A DNA stretch of 64,000 bases, from assembly GCA_014529385.2 (NCBI GenBank), contig CM043958.1, forward strand, positions 119,855,518 through 119,919,517, read 5' to 3'. A model generated the notes under the pieces. That model saw only the letters and a program-made list of their open reading frames with translations, did not search any database and was not told where the DNA came from. Source of the DNA: Adiantum capillus-veneris. Taxonomy: Eukaryota > Streptophyta > Polypodiopsida > Polypodiales > Pteridaceae. This document shows, piece after piece, positions 36,147 to 48,293 of this stretch (the first letter of the stretch is position 1; every line of letters begins with the position of its first letter). The position numbers and the translations under genes were made by a program.

Positions 36147-36282
36147 CTATCCCGCCCTCTATCTTTTATCTTGATGTCTAGCTTCCATCTCTCCCCCTCT
36201 CTCTCATCCCCTCTACCTCCCTTGAGCTCACCAAGTGTGGTGAGCGCCTAGACATCATGATAAAAGATAGAGGGCGGGATAG
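36147..36282. repeat. Foldback hairpin 1 (35-bp arms)
   Basis: 36147-36181 and 36248-36282 are inverted copies with one mismatch, separated by 66 bp. The arms begin CTATCCCGCCCTCTATC. It may be a short MITE or a remnant of an inverted duplication. Confidence 0.85.
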
Positions 36283-36439
36283 TTTCTTAGAGATTATTAC
36301 CTTACAAGTAGCTATCATTCTTGAAACTGTTTATCATAATGGAGGTACCCTTATCTATAGGCATTTCCCTCCCACTCTTATTGCCACAAACTGCCATGTC
36401 CCAATTCTATGCACCGTGGTATGTCTACCCTATGCTATG

Positions 36440-37450
36440 CACCTTGCCTAAGCACTAGCGCTTAAGGCTTCCTTATCCTACTCTCTTTCTCATCCTGAGC
36501 GCTAGCACTTAATGCTTCCAACATTTTAATTCCATGCAACACGCGCTCGGTCAAAATGATATTGAGAGACAGTTATTAACACTTGGGCAACATGAGGACA
36601 TCATACCAAAAAAAAAAAGCACTTCCAATCCATCCTTTGAAGGAGTTGTCTACCCTATGCTGCACTTTGCCTAAGCGCTAGCGCTTAATGCTTCCTGATC
36701 CTGAGCACTAGCGCTTAATGCTTCCAGCATTCTAATTCTATGCAACATGCGCTTGGTCAAAATGACATTGAGAGACAACTATTAACACTTGGGCAATAGT
36801 AGGATAGCATACCAAAACACTTCCAGTCCATCCTTTGAAAGTGCGCTATTGCATGCTCTTTATTATGCCTGAGTGATAGCGCTTGCCTATCATGTTAAGC
36901 AAGAAGAGCATAAATCAGAATGCGAGACAGCCTACCTGGCGTGCTTGGATGAAACGGTCTCCAACTCCCGAAGTTTGTGTGGCCCTTTGAAGCCTACTTG
37001 CGATTCCTTTGCTAAAGCAATTCCCCCGGGCTTTCTTCCAAACTCTGTTCGCCACAAATTTCCTACAAACACAATTCGCCCCTGCCGAAACCCTTGCTAT
37101 ATCAAACTACTATTGGTTTTGAGCCACAAATTCGCTTTGTTGTACTTTCTAAAAATTTGGGCATAAAATGCCCCTAATATCCGTTGGTTAATAACTATAA
37201 CTCAAATTCTATGTCCATGCATTGTGGGCGCTATCGCTCACCCTCCAGAAGGCATTGAGAGAAAGAGAAAGAGGCAGAGAAGCATTTGAGAGAGTAGGGT
37301 GAGCGCAAAAGGGTAGGGATTTGTAGGGAGGGACGATAGAATATGAATTTGATTTGATAATCTCCTACGTGTTCCTTTTATCCCTCGCTCTCACTTTTTC
37401 TCTTTCTCCCTCAAGATCACCAAGTAGGCTGGGCGCTAGCGCTTAGGCTA
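36440..37450. repeat. Cluster of GCGCTAGCGC-type palindromes
   Basis: The near-palindromic core GCGCTAGCGCTT and variants occur near 36455, 36500, 36673, 36706, 36870, 37213 and 37433, often followed by AATGCTTCC. Two blocks (about 36470-36620 and 36690-36840) are diverged copies of each other, ending with TCCATCCTTTGAA. No gene lies between them except motif-free frames. Confidence 0.65.
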
Positions 37451-37488
37451 CTTGGTGATCTTGAGGGAGATAGGGAAAAGTGAGAGCG
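37386..37488. repeat. Foldback hairpin 2 (~41-bp arms)
   Basis: 37386-37427 and 37448-37488 are inverted copies with a few mismatches and one gap, separated by a 20-bp loop that is itself centred on GCGCTAGCGC. The right arm and the bases after it (to AGATTTGAGCTTCTATTTTT) recur near 37960-38020 as a half copy, which suggests a dispersed element. Confidence 0.85.
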
Positions 37489-37519
37489 ACAGATTTGAGC
37501 TTCTATTTTTACGTCAGTC

Positions 37520-38580
37520 CAATTGATTATCTATACACGAAACTCGCATATTTCACTTAGCACACAGATTTTGTCACCCTTGGAGACCAAAAGGGTTTCA
37601 TTGCAATGAATTGATGTGCCTAGAATGCATTTTAGATGGATTGACACAAAATTCTTAGCCAAGGTGCATGCCCAAACTACATAAAAATGATGCTCACTTG
37701 AACAATACCAAAGCATCAAAGAAGTTGAGAGAATCTTGCAAATCAAAGGTGAAAATAGCTTACCCTCCTTCCCAAGAAAGTTCCCTATGAAGAGGTCATC
37801 AACCATGCCAACTCGAGCTCCGACATTGATATTCACATCGTAAGCTTCTTTGCCAAGTCTGTAAAGAAATTCATTGCCTTGCAAGTCCTTGGCGTCCCAA
37901 GAAGACTGGAACTCCTTGGCTCGGCCGAGGCAGCTATGCCTACATCACCTACTTGCCCAGCCTACTTGGCGATCTTGAGGGAGATAGAGAAAAAGTTATA
38001 GCGAGAGATTTGAGCTTCTATTTTTTCTATGAATTAGTTATAATTAGCATCTATTTTTGTTAGTTTTTGCAAGGGTTTCTTGGATTTTTTTCTAACTTCA
38101 TAATTGATATCCGAATTTGAGTGCTCAGCCAGGTATTTTTTTCACAAATTTGAGGGCTTTTTGGATTTTTATGAAAATAGCGAGGGTGTATTTTGATTGT
38201 TCAAGGCCTTCTTATCTTTGTTCCTGAACTTTATTCTTTATGACAATTGATATCTGTTTTGAGTGCTTATCATGTGATTTGTCACAAATTACATAGCAAA
38301 AAATGGAACTATGGCTGTAATAAATGAAGCAATTACAGTACAACAGTGAAATCACTCACCCAAATCTAACTTTTAGCATCTTTTCTTTATATACAATAAG
38401 TCCTCTTAGGTAAAGCTACAACTTTTTATCTTTTGAAAATATATAATCTACTAAACAGGGTTGTTTTGGGTGTTTTGTAAATTTTGAATGGCATTTTGGG
38501 AATTTATGACAAAATAATGGGGGTATTTAATGATATTTTAAATACCATTGTAATGTTTTTGTTAGCTTGTTGAAATATTT
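37520..38580. other. Gene-free interval
   Basis: A minus-strand frame at 37531-37884 has a readable stretch (GKEAYDVNINVGARVGMVDDLFIGNFLGKEG) broken up by context. I do not recognise it, and it may be a decayed exon. The rest is AT-rich. Confidence 0.3.
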
Positions 38581-38587
38581 CTAATCT

Positions 38588-38872
38588 TTTTCCTTAATTG
38601 AGATCCAATTTTGAGTTCTTGGCAAGTGAAAAAAATGCACTAATGCCATGAAGTAAAGAAGCAATCCGTCCTCTTATGGAAGACTACTAGTATTTTTATT
38701 TTTGGGAAAACATCTGTCTCTTTGCTTTTTTTCTAATTGAGATCCAATTTTGATTCCTTGGCAAGTAAATTGTCTCATACTGCATAGTACAAAATAGGCA
38801 CTGATGCCAAGAAGTAATGAAGCAATCCATCCTCTTATGGAAGGCAACCTGTATTTTTATTTTTGGGATAAT
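38588..38872. repeat. ~145-bp tandem duplication
   Basis: Two diverged copies share the phrases AATTGAGATCCAATTTTGA, TTGGCAAGT, ATGCCA(T/A)GAAGTAA, AGCAATCC and CCTCTTATGGAAG, then TATTTTTATTTTTGGGA. Weaker relatives lie near 38100 and 38240. Confidence 0.75.
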
Positions 38873-39234
38873 ATAATCTCTCAACTAAGGGTATTATGGA
38901 AATTATAGAAAAGTTGAAGGGGATTTTGGGCAATTCTAGGACTACCAATTCTCTAGAGTAGTGTACTAAAAACGTTATTGTCAAATGATAGAGTGCATTG
39001 TGAAGAGAAATAGACAAACAGAGATCGACAAGTAGGAGTGTTGGATATATAGACATATTCTAACTAATATCTTACATGTCAGGATTTGGTCTTGTCTCTA
39101 ATATGGTCTCTGGTTTTCCAAATCTAATTTATGATAATATTTGTCTATGTGTCTCGGATGCCTATAAATATACGATAAGAGAAAAGCTCTGAAATTCACA
39201 TATATACATTTGTTTCTCTTGGATTTATTGAGCA

Positions 39235-39683
39235 ATGGCTTCATCTTCTTTGAGCAAGGTGAGTTTATATTTGAATAATGTTGGCATTGTCCCATTGTTG
39301 CTTGATTGCCCAGCAAGATATTCAATGGTGAATCCTCGAGACTATGGCGGTGGTGGTGACATAAGATGTTTGCCATCATTTCAACTCCCGAAGGTGACAT
39401 TTAGACAGATGGTGTGCAAGTAGGTTAACAATTTCAATTTGTGTTGGATTCAAACTTGTCTTGCAAGTTTCTGTTGGTCACGCACGATAGTGTGAAAATG
39501 TCATCAACGCCGAAGGTGGCAATAGTGGAGTTGCCTGACAGCTCCATTGAAGAACAAGGAGAAAGGTCTACCGAAATTTCATCTGGTAAGGTTAAGGATT
39601 CCTTTTATGCCCGTAAAGAAGCAATGGCAAGTAAATTAAGTGAGGAACATATCAAAAAAAAAACAAAAGAGAGCAGATTTTAA
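39235..39683 (+). other. Short coding-like frames upstream of the SWIM pseudogene
   Basis: Two small plus-strand frames (starting MASSSLSKVSLYL at 39235 and MSSTPKVAIVELPDSSIEEQ near 39498) have ordinary amino-acid use but no motif I know. They may be 5' exons or an N-terminal part of the following transposase-like gene. Confidence 0.25.
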
Positions 39684-39847
39684 GCAAATGGACAAAACAC
39701 AAAGTACATTGGAGTACATAGCGCTAAATAGCCACAAGTACCCCAAGTTAAGCCGAATGATCTCTAGATGATCAATTAAGAAGCGTGTTGATGAAGTTCC
39801 TCAAATATGCAATGGGGACTGCGTTTTTGAGCTAGACATGATGCCGG

Positions 39848-42399
39848 ATGGCGATGGGAATGGATCAGAAGTATGATGGCCATTGTTGGGTTAAGCGTGT
39901 CCAGTCTAGAATGAGATATCCAGCTTTGATCAAGAGAAGTAAGTGTTGTGAGCACCTCATTTGTAAGAATAGCTCATGTTCGATAAATGCAGTGAACGGG
40001 TTGCCTAACGTGACTGGTTGGGCGGGGAAATTACTAATATCAATTGCTTCGGTTGGTATGTTTAGTTTTGAAAATGGGACACTACGTTGCTTTCATTGTG
40101 GTAATTATCATACTTCTTCTTCGGGAGTGTCCATGCATTGCCTATTACTTACTAGCAGATTACAACTGGACCCGGTTATTTATCCACCTCGGAAGGTATA
40201 ATCATCCTATGGCCAAAGGAGTTTTGCGATCAGCAATCAGGCAAACTAGAGAGCTTGTGTCACGTGTATTGTCTGAAAGCCCAGTGACTAGCCCTATGCA
40301 TTTGCAATTAAATCTTGCAAAGCAGATGGTTATGGGAGCGGTGATGCATGAAAATGGGGAGGAGATGAATAGTAATGAGCTCCTCTGTACTAGAGGAAAT
40401 GCGGCCCCTAATTCATACACAGAGATATTTAAATGATGTCTAATAAATGTATCGATTGCACTAACTTTGGAAGTTATTGATTTCTTCTTTGTTGTTTGTG
40501 ACTCAGATTCAAACATTGGATGTGAGAAGCTACATCAACACGGATTGGTGTTGGTGCAGAGTCCCAATTGATTCGGCTGAAAAATAGTTGCGGCTACAAG
40601 TATTTCCTTGGTTTTCTTTTCCCATGACAATCCACAAATCAAAAAGATTTTTCAAAATGTCAGTCTCATTGGACCAGAATCTAGTGTTGAAACATAGGCA
40701 CAAACCATGTTTTGGGAAATGATGAATTCAGTGCTTTTAGAAAGTGGGCACCTTCCGGCAAATTTTATAAAGGATTCATGGCAGATAAGGCTGGGGCAAA
40801 TTAGTGAGCTGTTCGGACTGTATTCAATGGAGGGCTTGACAATATTATGGAGGGAAGAGAACGTTCTTGCTAGTTTCATTGGGAGAAAAGTTTGCACATT
40901 CACACCATGCAATACGTACATATAAATTTCCAGGACGAGCATAAGAGTCTATGTAAACTTTGGCGATGTGCACGGAGCGAGGAGGAGGCTTGTATAAGAC
41001 TATTTGAGCTTGGTGGGCAATTGGAAAAGTCTCCGACAATAACTTGTCCCAAATGGATTGTTGGCTCAATTGGTGGTATGTGCATTATTTTCGCTAGAGA
41101 AAGCACTTTGTTGGGGTAAAACTATGTGGGATGCTATCTTAGTTGCATATATAATTATATGCTTCAATGCAAGTAGATGATTTTTCATACATTCCAACTA
41201 CAAACCTTGTAGAAACAAAGCATGCAAGTTGGCTTGCTGGTGAGGGAAACAAAGAATTGTTGAGCTTGTATGAGGCATGTGTTTCCAATTTGTCGAACTC
41301 ATTGTTGCAAAGTGTGAAGATGCTTGCTTTTGTCGAGAGTATATCTCATGGAGCAGGTCCTTTAGCTGAAAAACTTGGTCGTCCTGCACAACAAGGAAAA
41401 GCACCGGGTCGAGCGGCCGTTGCTAAAGAGATCGAAGATGGGCTAGGAGGTACACCCCTATATCAAAGACCATCAATGGAGGGAGATAATATTATAGTAG
41501 CCAAAAGGCGCAAAAGTGTTGGGATAGTAAATTGTGAGGAAGAGAATGCATCGCACCGACCAAAATATATTACAAGGGCAGCTCAGGTGGTCGAAGAAAG
41601 CGAGGGTAGTCTGATAGTAGAAGAGACGGATATTCATAAGACAATGTGGGCAATCTATCATATACCAAAGGGTAGTAGGTTCAATGTCAAGGGGTGGTTG
41701 GGATCTAGAATTGGTAAATGCAAGAAAAACTTAAGCAACACAGATGCAAGTGCGGTTGCACCATCTTTCTAGGGGATATGTACATGGGAGAGAGGGGATA
41801 CCACTGGACAAGGAAGCACTTCAAAGGCACAATTCATGTGGTTCTGTAATGACAGTGTGGATCACACGTGGAAAATCTGCAACACAATCATTCAATGCCC
41901 TACAAGAGTACCTAAAACTTGGCCTGTGGAGAAAGGAACAAACATAAATGCCTTGGAGCTATTGGATTTGGAGTCAGGGGGCTTCACCGTAAATAAGATC
42001 ACATTAAGAGAAACCAACAATGTGCGTTATTGGCCAGGAGTATCAATTCAGGCCTCTAAGAGAATTGAATTTACAATAACCATGGAGGCAAATGTTGTAC
42101 AACACACTATTGTAAAGTCAGACATGCATGAAAAATTCATGGTGGAGACATCTTCTTCTCAAGTTTGAGGAGAGAGGTACAAGGTTCATGTTGCCAATAG
42201 TTTGATGTGTACATGTGGAGACTTTGCAGAACGAGTTGTGCAAACTAAACCATATATGGTGTGCAAGCATATATACTACATATTCCTCCGCATTTTGGCT
42301 TGGATTCGAACCACAACATGTTCGTCCATCAGAGCAAGCTTACAAATGAAGATATGTTGTGTGTGTTCAATTGTCGACGTGCTACATAATTGCCATTGA
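39848..42399 (+). pseudogene. SWIM-finger transposase-like gene, degenerate
   Basis: Coding-like blocks appear in shifting plus-strand frames. Near 40080-40400 there is LFIHLGRYNHPMAKGVL and MHLQLNLAKQMVMG. Near 40690-41100 there is MMNSVLLESGHLPANFIKDS and FQDEHKSLCKLWRCARSEEE. The 41167-41772 frame reads TTNLVETKHASWLAGEGNKE, then ACVSNLSNSLLQSVK and a basic region. The 41836-42168 frame is of unknown type. Then MCTCGDFAERV and VCKHIYYIFLRI near 42205-42290 give the C-x-C...C-x-H of a SWIM zinc finger, spacing 15. An H-x-G-x-(Y/H)-x-HP block, a catalytic middle and a C-terminal SWIM finger is the plan of Mutator-like and related transposases. At least five frame changes or stops are needed, so it is dead. 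Exact superfamily is uncertain. Confidence 0.5.
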
Positions 42400-42429
42400 G
42401 CACTAGCTACTTTGTATGTAATTGCGGGG

Positions 42430-43200
42430 TGATTTGGTATTGGAACTATTTTAAGGAGAAAAATCGTCTTCAGGATTATGTAATGTCTATTTTTATTGAA
42501 ATTCGGCCACTTTGTCGTAACATATGTCTTTGTTAATGGATGCTAGTTGTTATGCAGTTTGTTTGCTTTAGGCTTGTCATATCGCTTTGTTTTTAGATGC
42601 TATGTGCTAGGTTGAAGTTGTTTTGCAGCGTCTGCTTTGTGCATAGCATATTTCTTTGCTAATAGATGTTGTGTGTTGAGTTTGAATTGTGATTTGTGTC
42701 ATGGCTAAAATGTCCTAAAAGTGTGGAATGTATCTTGTTGTCCTACACATGTGCTTCAAGCATAGTTTTTATCACAAACAATGCTAGTTTTAATATTATT
42801 AGGGATTGATAAATAACAAAAAAATCTCCCTCCAATAAGCTCTCTCCGGCGATGGTGTGGAAAGCTTTTGGCTAGAAAAATTTGACCATGAAGAGGAACA
42901 AAAAAAGCTCTCTCAAAAGCTTCCTTCAAAAGCTCTCTCCATACTCGTCCCCCTCAAACAATAATGAGCTCTTTTTGTATCTTAAATCTCAAGATTTGTA
43001 ACTAAAACCTCTTTTTGATATGTAAATCTCTATTTTGTTGGAACAAATGAACATGTCGGATGTTGTTGCAATTGTGTAAGTTTTATTCTCTCTCCCTCCC
43101 TCTCTTTACAATGATAGAAAGAAGATGGAGAGAAAGAGAGACAATGAGAGAGAGAGAGAGATTGTGAACCTAAACTCCACACAGCTTTCGCATTACAAAA
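42430..43200. other. Gene-free interval
   Basis: Repeated phrases around CATATTTCTTTGCTAATAGATG and GTGCTAGGTTG near 42520-42680 suggest a short diverged tandem repeat. No gene is seen. Confidence 0.35.
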
Positions 43201-43223
43201 TTAATTGTGAATATAGTACAACT

Positions 43224-43836
43224 TTATAGCTCATCCGTCCCCTCAATCACAAGCACCCTGTCATCAATTTCTTTGACATCTGAACATTTCAGATCAATAT
43301 CTTCCATGTTGTAGAGATGTATGCGATGGTCTTCTCCATTTAGGGGATGTTGGAGAGCATTTTTCCCGCCGTCTTCGTGGAGCCATCTCCGCTGAGGTGG
43401 CAGGAGACTCACTTCTTTCTTGTTCTTTCGATGGAGGCTCTACCATTGAAACTTGGGTTCTCCTTTGGGAGGGAGATTTCTCATCGAGTAGTAAGTTTTT
43501 GAGCCCTTTGTATGGATCCTCCTCTTCTTCCCATTTCGGAGAGAGTCCTCTTTTGGAAGGCTCACTAGGAACTTTCCTAGGTACTCTCTCTCCTTGGTGG
43601 GGAGTTTGGAGAATACCATGGGTGGGCAATTACTGTAGCACTTCACCTTGGAGGGATGGATTGCCCAGAGCTTGTTGAAGCATAGAAACAAGATAGTTTA
43701 CAAGCATAGGGGCATCACTAGTTGCTCTTTCATTGACAAAATCAAATCTATCAACATTCATTTCAATCTCTTTTCCCTTGTCAACGATATTAGCAAATTT
43801 TAGGTGTAAATTTTTACTTGTACTTTGGCACTTCAA
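43224..43836 (-). pseudogene. Unrecognised degenerate reading frame
   Basis: Minus-strand frames join across a TAA at 43630: KGKEIEMNVDRFDFVNERA and LVNYLVSMLQQALGNPS, then a Ser/Pro/Lys/Arg-rich region (RKVPSEPSKRGLSPKW), then, after a frame change near 43350, DIDLKCSDVKEIDDRVLVIE and a stop. Composition resembles a disordered, basic Gag-like protein, but no zinc knuckle or other family motif is present. It lies just beyond the gypsy LTR-like segment at 44050-44186. Confidence 0.3.
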
Positions 43837-44049
43837 GCCCTAGTTGCTACTCCTCTTTACCTTCAAAGATAAGCACTCAAGCATCTATACCCATGGCTCA
43901 AATATTATTAATTGCAAGGAATAGAAGAGAGGATTCAATAGAGCCGAGACAACACCGATTCCTGTCAAGCTTCTAATAGCTCAATAATGGTTAAGCCATA
44001 GGCAAGCCCCGTAGGACTCCATTATTAAGACCATAGCTCTTAGACAAGG

Positions 44050-44186
44050 GAAACTAGAACCTAGGAGTCCACCTCCCAACCACCCTCTATATAGCATGGC
44101 TCCTAGCCCTTTGCCCTAGTTGGACTCCCTTTCCACACTTTCTAGCCGGGCCTTGCCCTTGTCTAGTCCGGCCTTGCCGTTGTCCT
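44050..44186 (-). repeat. Ty3/gypsy LTR start, part A (split by copia-2)
   Basis: Similar at roughly nine in ten positions to 51380-51523. Read on the minus strand, the gypsy polyprotein end at 48486-48790 runs to a stop and then TGTAAGGAC, where copia-2 is inserted. It continues here as AACGGCAAGGCC. The segment includes a TATA-like GCTATATAG. This is consistent with the 3' LTR of the chromodomain element. Confidence 0.6.
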
Positions 44187-44378
44187 TGTTGGGGTATAAA
44201 GCCCAATGTGGTCGCCCAGGTAAGTGGGCGCGCCGCCAGGTATGTACACATATTCTTTTGTAAAAACCTAATAAGAACTCAATATGCTCTACACATTACA
44301 GTAGAGCGAGTTCACCATATCATCGTGCTCTTCTTCTCGCACTCTCTCTCGCGTCGCACTTCCGCTCGTACTCCTTCA
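44187..44378 (+). repeat. 5' LTR of copia-2
   Basis: 192 bp; differs from the 3' LTR at two positions near 44230 and at single positions near 44282 and 44321. Confidence 0.95.
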
Positions 44379-44380
44379 AC

Positions 44381-44392
44381 TGGTATCAGAGC
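44381..44392 (+). promoter_or_regulatory. Primer-binding site of copia-2
   Basis: TGGTATCAGAGC, complementary to initiator tRNA-Met, two bases after the LTR. Confidence 0.9.
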
Positions 44393-45472
44393 TCAGATCG
44401 AGGCTCGAGGCAGCACTGCAGGAGGCTAGAGTCACCAGCTCAGATTGGAGTGAAATTCGACAGGCAAAGACACAGCCCCAAATCTCGTGGGCAAGCCCGA
44501 AGGGCTTGGTGTTGTCAAATTTCATTCTGAGGTCATCTTGGCCATCATTCAGCTTCGACAAAGGTCTGCGCAGGCCATTTTCGACTACGTGGTCTCAGCG
44601 GGTGCAGATCCGACTCTGCAAATTTGGGGTTTTCGGCCTACGACTGCAGGTGCTGAGGATATCGACACTCCTAGAGTGTTGATTTGTGGTTGTCTACACA
44701 TCGAAGAACGGCTAGCAGTTCTTGGAGGCGTGTCACATACAACACGGGCGCATCTACACAGACTGTACGCGACATCCACTAGTTCATCAGGTAGCTTGTG
44801 TTTGCTGCTTGATATTCCAGATTTCATCCTGACATTGCACGTACTTCCACATGGGATGTATTGTCAGAGATGATGTATGTCTGTTGAGGGTTTGCTGGCT
44901 GTGAGTCACGCAGCAAACAACCGCCGCAGCGGTTACAGCATACAGTGGGAAATTTGTGGATGTATGACTTTGTGGGAAGTCTATGTACTGTCAGATTTAC
45001 TGCAGCCTTTGTTGAGGGTCGAGTGAGGTTTTATTGAGCTGGGGGATTCTCGAATGTTGAGATCCTTTCGGTGATACAGGTCTTGGAGCGATCCCTCGAG
45101 CACCCTTAGATAGGCAGCTAGGATGTATTGACTGTGAGTTAGACAGTTCGGATTGCATCTTTGCTTTACTGCCGTTGAGGCATTGTCGCAGCCTATGCTT
45201 ACAGGACAGTCACAGGACAGTCAGAGACAGTATAGGTGCAGGACAGGTTTACCAGTAGCTTACAGTGTCAGAGAGACAGTGTTTTTGAGTTGTTTTTTGG
45301 TCTGTTTTTTAGTACACCATAGCCATTTTACAAAGGAGACTCTGCCAAAATTTATGCAGAATCTGAAGCTTTCTTGGTTCATTTGACAGGTTGATATTGG
45401 TTCAGAGGTCAGTTTACAGGGGAAACTCTGCCGAATTTTTCCCAGGAAAGTAAACTACTGTGAAGCGTAGCT
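44393..45472 (+). other. Copia-2 5' leader
   Basis: About 1.08 kb of untranslated sequence between the primer-binding site and the Gag ATG. The open frame at 44487-44873 has no Gag motif. Confidence 0.6.
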
Positions 45473-48203
45473 ATGGCTGGATCACAGGACACTGCTCTTT
45501 ACAATATCAAGAAGCTGGATGGAACCAATTTCCCATTGTGGAAGCAGCAGATTTGGCACGTGTTGGTACAAAAGAAGCAGATAAAACCTATAAAGCTCAA
45601 GGGGATAAAACTAGAAGATATGGACGAAGATGAATGGAGCGAAATGGATGAATTGGCACTTTCTACCATTATGCTGACTTTGGCAGAAAGCGTTTACTTC
45701 AATGTAGCAGACGAGATGTCGGCTTATCAAGCATGGATAAAGCTGAGTGATCTTTATGAGAAGCAGAGTGTAGCTTCACAGGTATACTGGCTTAAGAAGC
45801 TTGTTGACTTGAAGATGAAAGAAGGGACACCTATGTCCAATCATCTGAATGAATTCAAGCGTTTAGTGTTTTCAAAATGTTTGTGACACTTGTGGAGAAT
45901 CAGAGTGGCAAGAAGCTTAAATTCTTACGCACTGACAATGGTGGAGAGTATGTTTCAAAGGCCTTTCAGGACTTTTGTGAGTCAAAAGGTATAAAACGTG
46001 AACTTACTGCTCCTTACAATCCTCCTCAAAATGGTGTTGCTAAGAGGATGAATAGGACCATACAAGAGAAGGTCAGAAGTATGTTGTCTAATGCACAGCT
46101 GCCAAATGGGTTTTGGGCTGAAGCTGTGTCAACAGTTGTTCATCTTGTAAATAGATCTCCTAGCAATGTTTTGCACAAGGATTCAGTGCCAGAGATGGTA
46201 TGGTCAGGCAAAATGCCCTCATACAAGCATCTCAGAGTCTTTGGTTGTGAGGCATATACTCACGTTTCAAAGGAATTTAGGAACAAACTTGAGCCAAAGA
46301 GTAGAAAGTGCATCTTTCTAGGCTATGGTAATTCTGGTGAGATGGGGTACAGACTTTGGGATCCCGAATCCAGAAAGGTTGTCCGCAGCAATGATGTTCA
46401 CTTTAATGAATCCAAATATCATTCTAAACCAGAGAGGGTTGAGGAGATTAGAAGAGTTGTCTTCCAAGAAGATGGACCTGCACGTGCCAGACAAAATGTC
46501 AGGGCTCAAGAGGAGCAACGACAGGATAGAGTGGAACCACAGGTTGTGGTTGAGCCTGAGCCACCTATTGTGCGTAGATCTGGACGTATCACGCGACCTC
46601 CTGATAGGTTTGTTCCATCTATGAACTATGTCATGTTGACTGATTGCAATGAGCCTTCATGTTACAAGGAAGCAGTGCAAATGAAGGACTCCGGGAATTA
46701 GAAATTGGCCATGCAATCAGAGATGACATCTTTGCATAAAAACCAGACATGGAAGCTAGTTAAATTACCACGGGGCAAAAAGGCTCTACCCTGTAAATGG
46801 GTTTACAAGTATAAGATCACCGCTCATGATAGTCAGCCAAAGTACAAAGCAAGGCTTGTTGGCAAGGGCTTTAAGGAAGAACAAGGCATTGACTTTGAGG
46901 AAGTCTTCTCTCCGGTCGTCAAGATGACTACATTGAGATGCTTTCTTGCATTGGTTGCCATATTAGATTTGGTGTTGCACCAAATGGATGTCAAGACAGC
47001 GTTCTTGCATGGTGATTTAGATGTGGAAATTTACATGCAGCAACCAGAAGGGTTTGTTGAGAAAGGCAAGGAAGATTGGGTATGCCAGTTGTTAAAGAGT
47101 CTTTATGGCTTAAAACAATCACCGAGGGCATGGTACCATGAATTCCACAAGTTTATGCTTTCTCAAGGCTACAAACGTAGTGAGTTCGATCACTGTCTAT
47201 ATACAAAGAAGACTAAGGATGACAGTTGGCTGATCCTTATTTTGTATGTGGATGACATGTTGATTGCTGGCAAGCACTTGGAAGAAATTTCAGCTTTGAA
47301 GTCAAAGATGGCAAAATCGTTTGACATGAAAGACATGGGTGAGGCAAGTCATATACTTGGTATGCACATTGAGAGAGACAGATCAAAGAAGTTGATTTGG
47401 TTATTTCAAACAAAGTATATTGACAAGGTTTTGCAACGTTTCAATATGGAGAAGGGAAAGGCATTGAGTGTTCCATTGCCACCATATGTGAAACTTAGCA
47501 AACAAGATTGTCCTGTGTCTGAGGAAGAAAAGGCTGAAATGGATAAGATTCCATATGCGTCTACAGTGGGTAGTTTGATGTATGCAATGATTGCTACTCG
47601 CCCAGACATTGCATTTGCAGTGGGAGTAGTAAGTCGATACATGTCAAACCCAGGCAAGAAACATTGGGAGGCAGTGAAAGGAATATTGAGATACCTGAAA
47701 GCTACAAAGAGTATGCGTATATGCTATGGGAGTCAGGAGCTAAGTGTAAAGGGTTTTACAGACTCAGATTATGCAAGTGACTTAGACAACCGAAGGTCTA
47801 CGTCAGGGTATGTCTTTACATTGGCTGGTGGAGCAGTATCATGGCGTTCTAGATTACAAGATTGTGTTACTCAGTCTACTACAGAGGCTGAATATGTTGC
47901 AGCATCAGAGGCATGCAAATAATCAATTTGGCTTAATCGACTAGTAACAGATTTGGGAATCAAAGAAGTGTTGCCTGTGTTATATTGTGATAGTCAAAGT
48001 GCTATACAATTGGCTCGCAATCCAGTTTATCACTCAAAGACAAAGCATGTAGATGTGAAGTATCATTTCATCAGGGAAATGCTCGAGGATAAGCAACTTT
48101 AGCTTGTCAAAGTTCACACCATAGAAAATCCTGCTGATCTACTTACAAAAGGACTTCCCTCAGAGAGCTTTGCGCATTTTTGCAAGCAGTTAGGTGTAGG
48201 GTA
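45473..48203 (+). pseudogene. Copia-2 Gag-Pol polyprotein, deleted and interrupted
   Basis: Gag begins at the ATG at 45473 (MAGSQDTALYNIKKLDG) and runs to LNEFKRL. A deletion of roughly 1.2 kb compared with copia-1 then joins it out of frame to the integrase core (VTLVENQSGKKLKFLRTDNG, then PPQNGVAKRMNR). The zinc knuckle, protease and first catalytic Asp of integrase are gone. The integrase C-terminus runs to a TAG at 46699. RT follows in frame with PCKWVYKYKI, LHQMDVKTAFLHGD, LYVDDMLIAGK and YGLKQSPRAWY, all intact. RNase H has FTDSDYAS and STTEAEYVA, then TAA at 47920, continues with YCDSQSAI, meets a TAG near 48102, and ends at about 48203. It cannot make a functional polyprotein. Confidence 0.9.
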
Positions 48204-48293
48204 GTACATCACTTCTCTACATCTCTTGTATATTAGCTTGTATAGTAGCTTCTCTCACACTTAAAGTACCACATTGGACTTTAAGTGGGAGGT

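Noticed and set aside
35775-36251. 158-codon plus-strand frame as a gene
   Set aside because: Low-complexity Ser/Pro/Leu composition, no motif, and it runs into the foldback hairpin.
36440-36840. CRISPR-like repeat array
   Set aside because: Repeats are few, unevenly spaced and diverged, and the genome is a eukaryote's.
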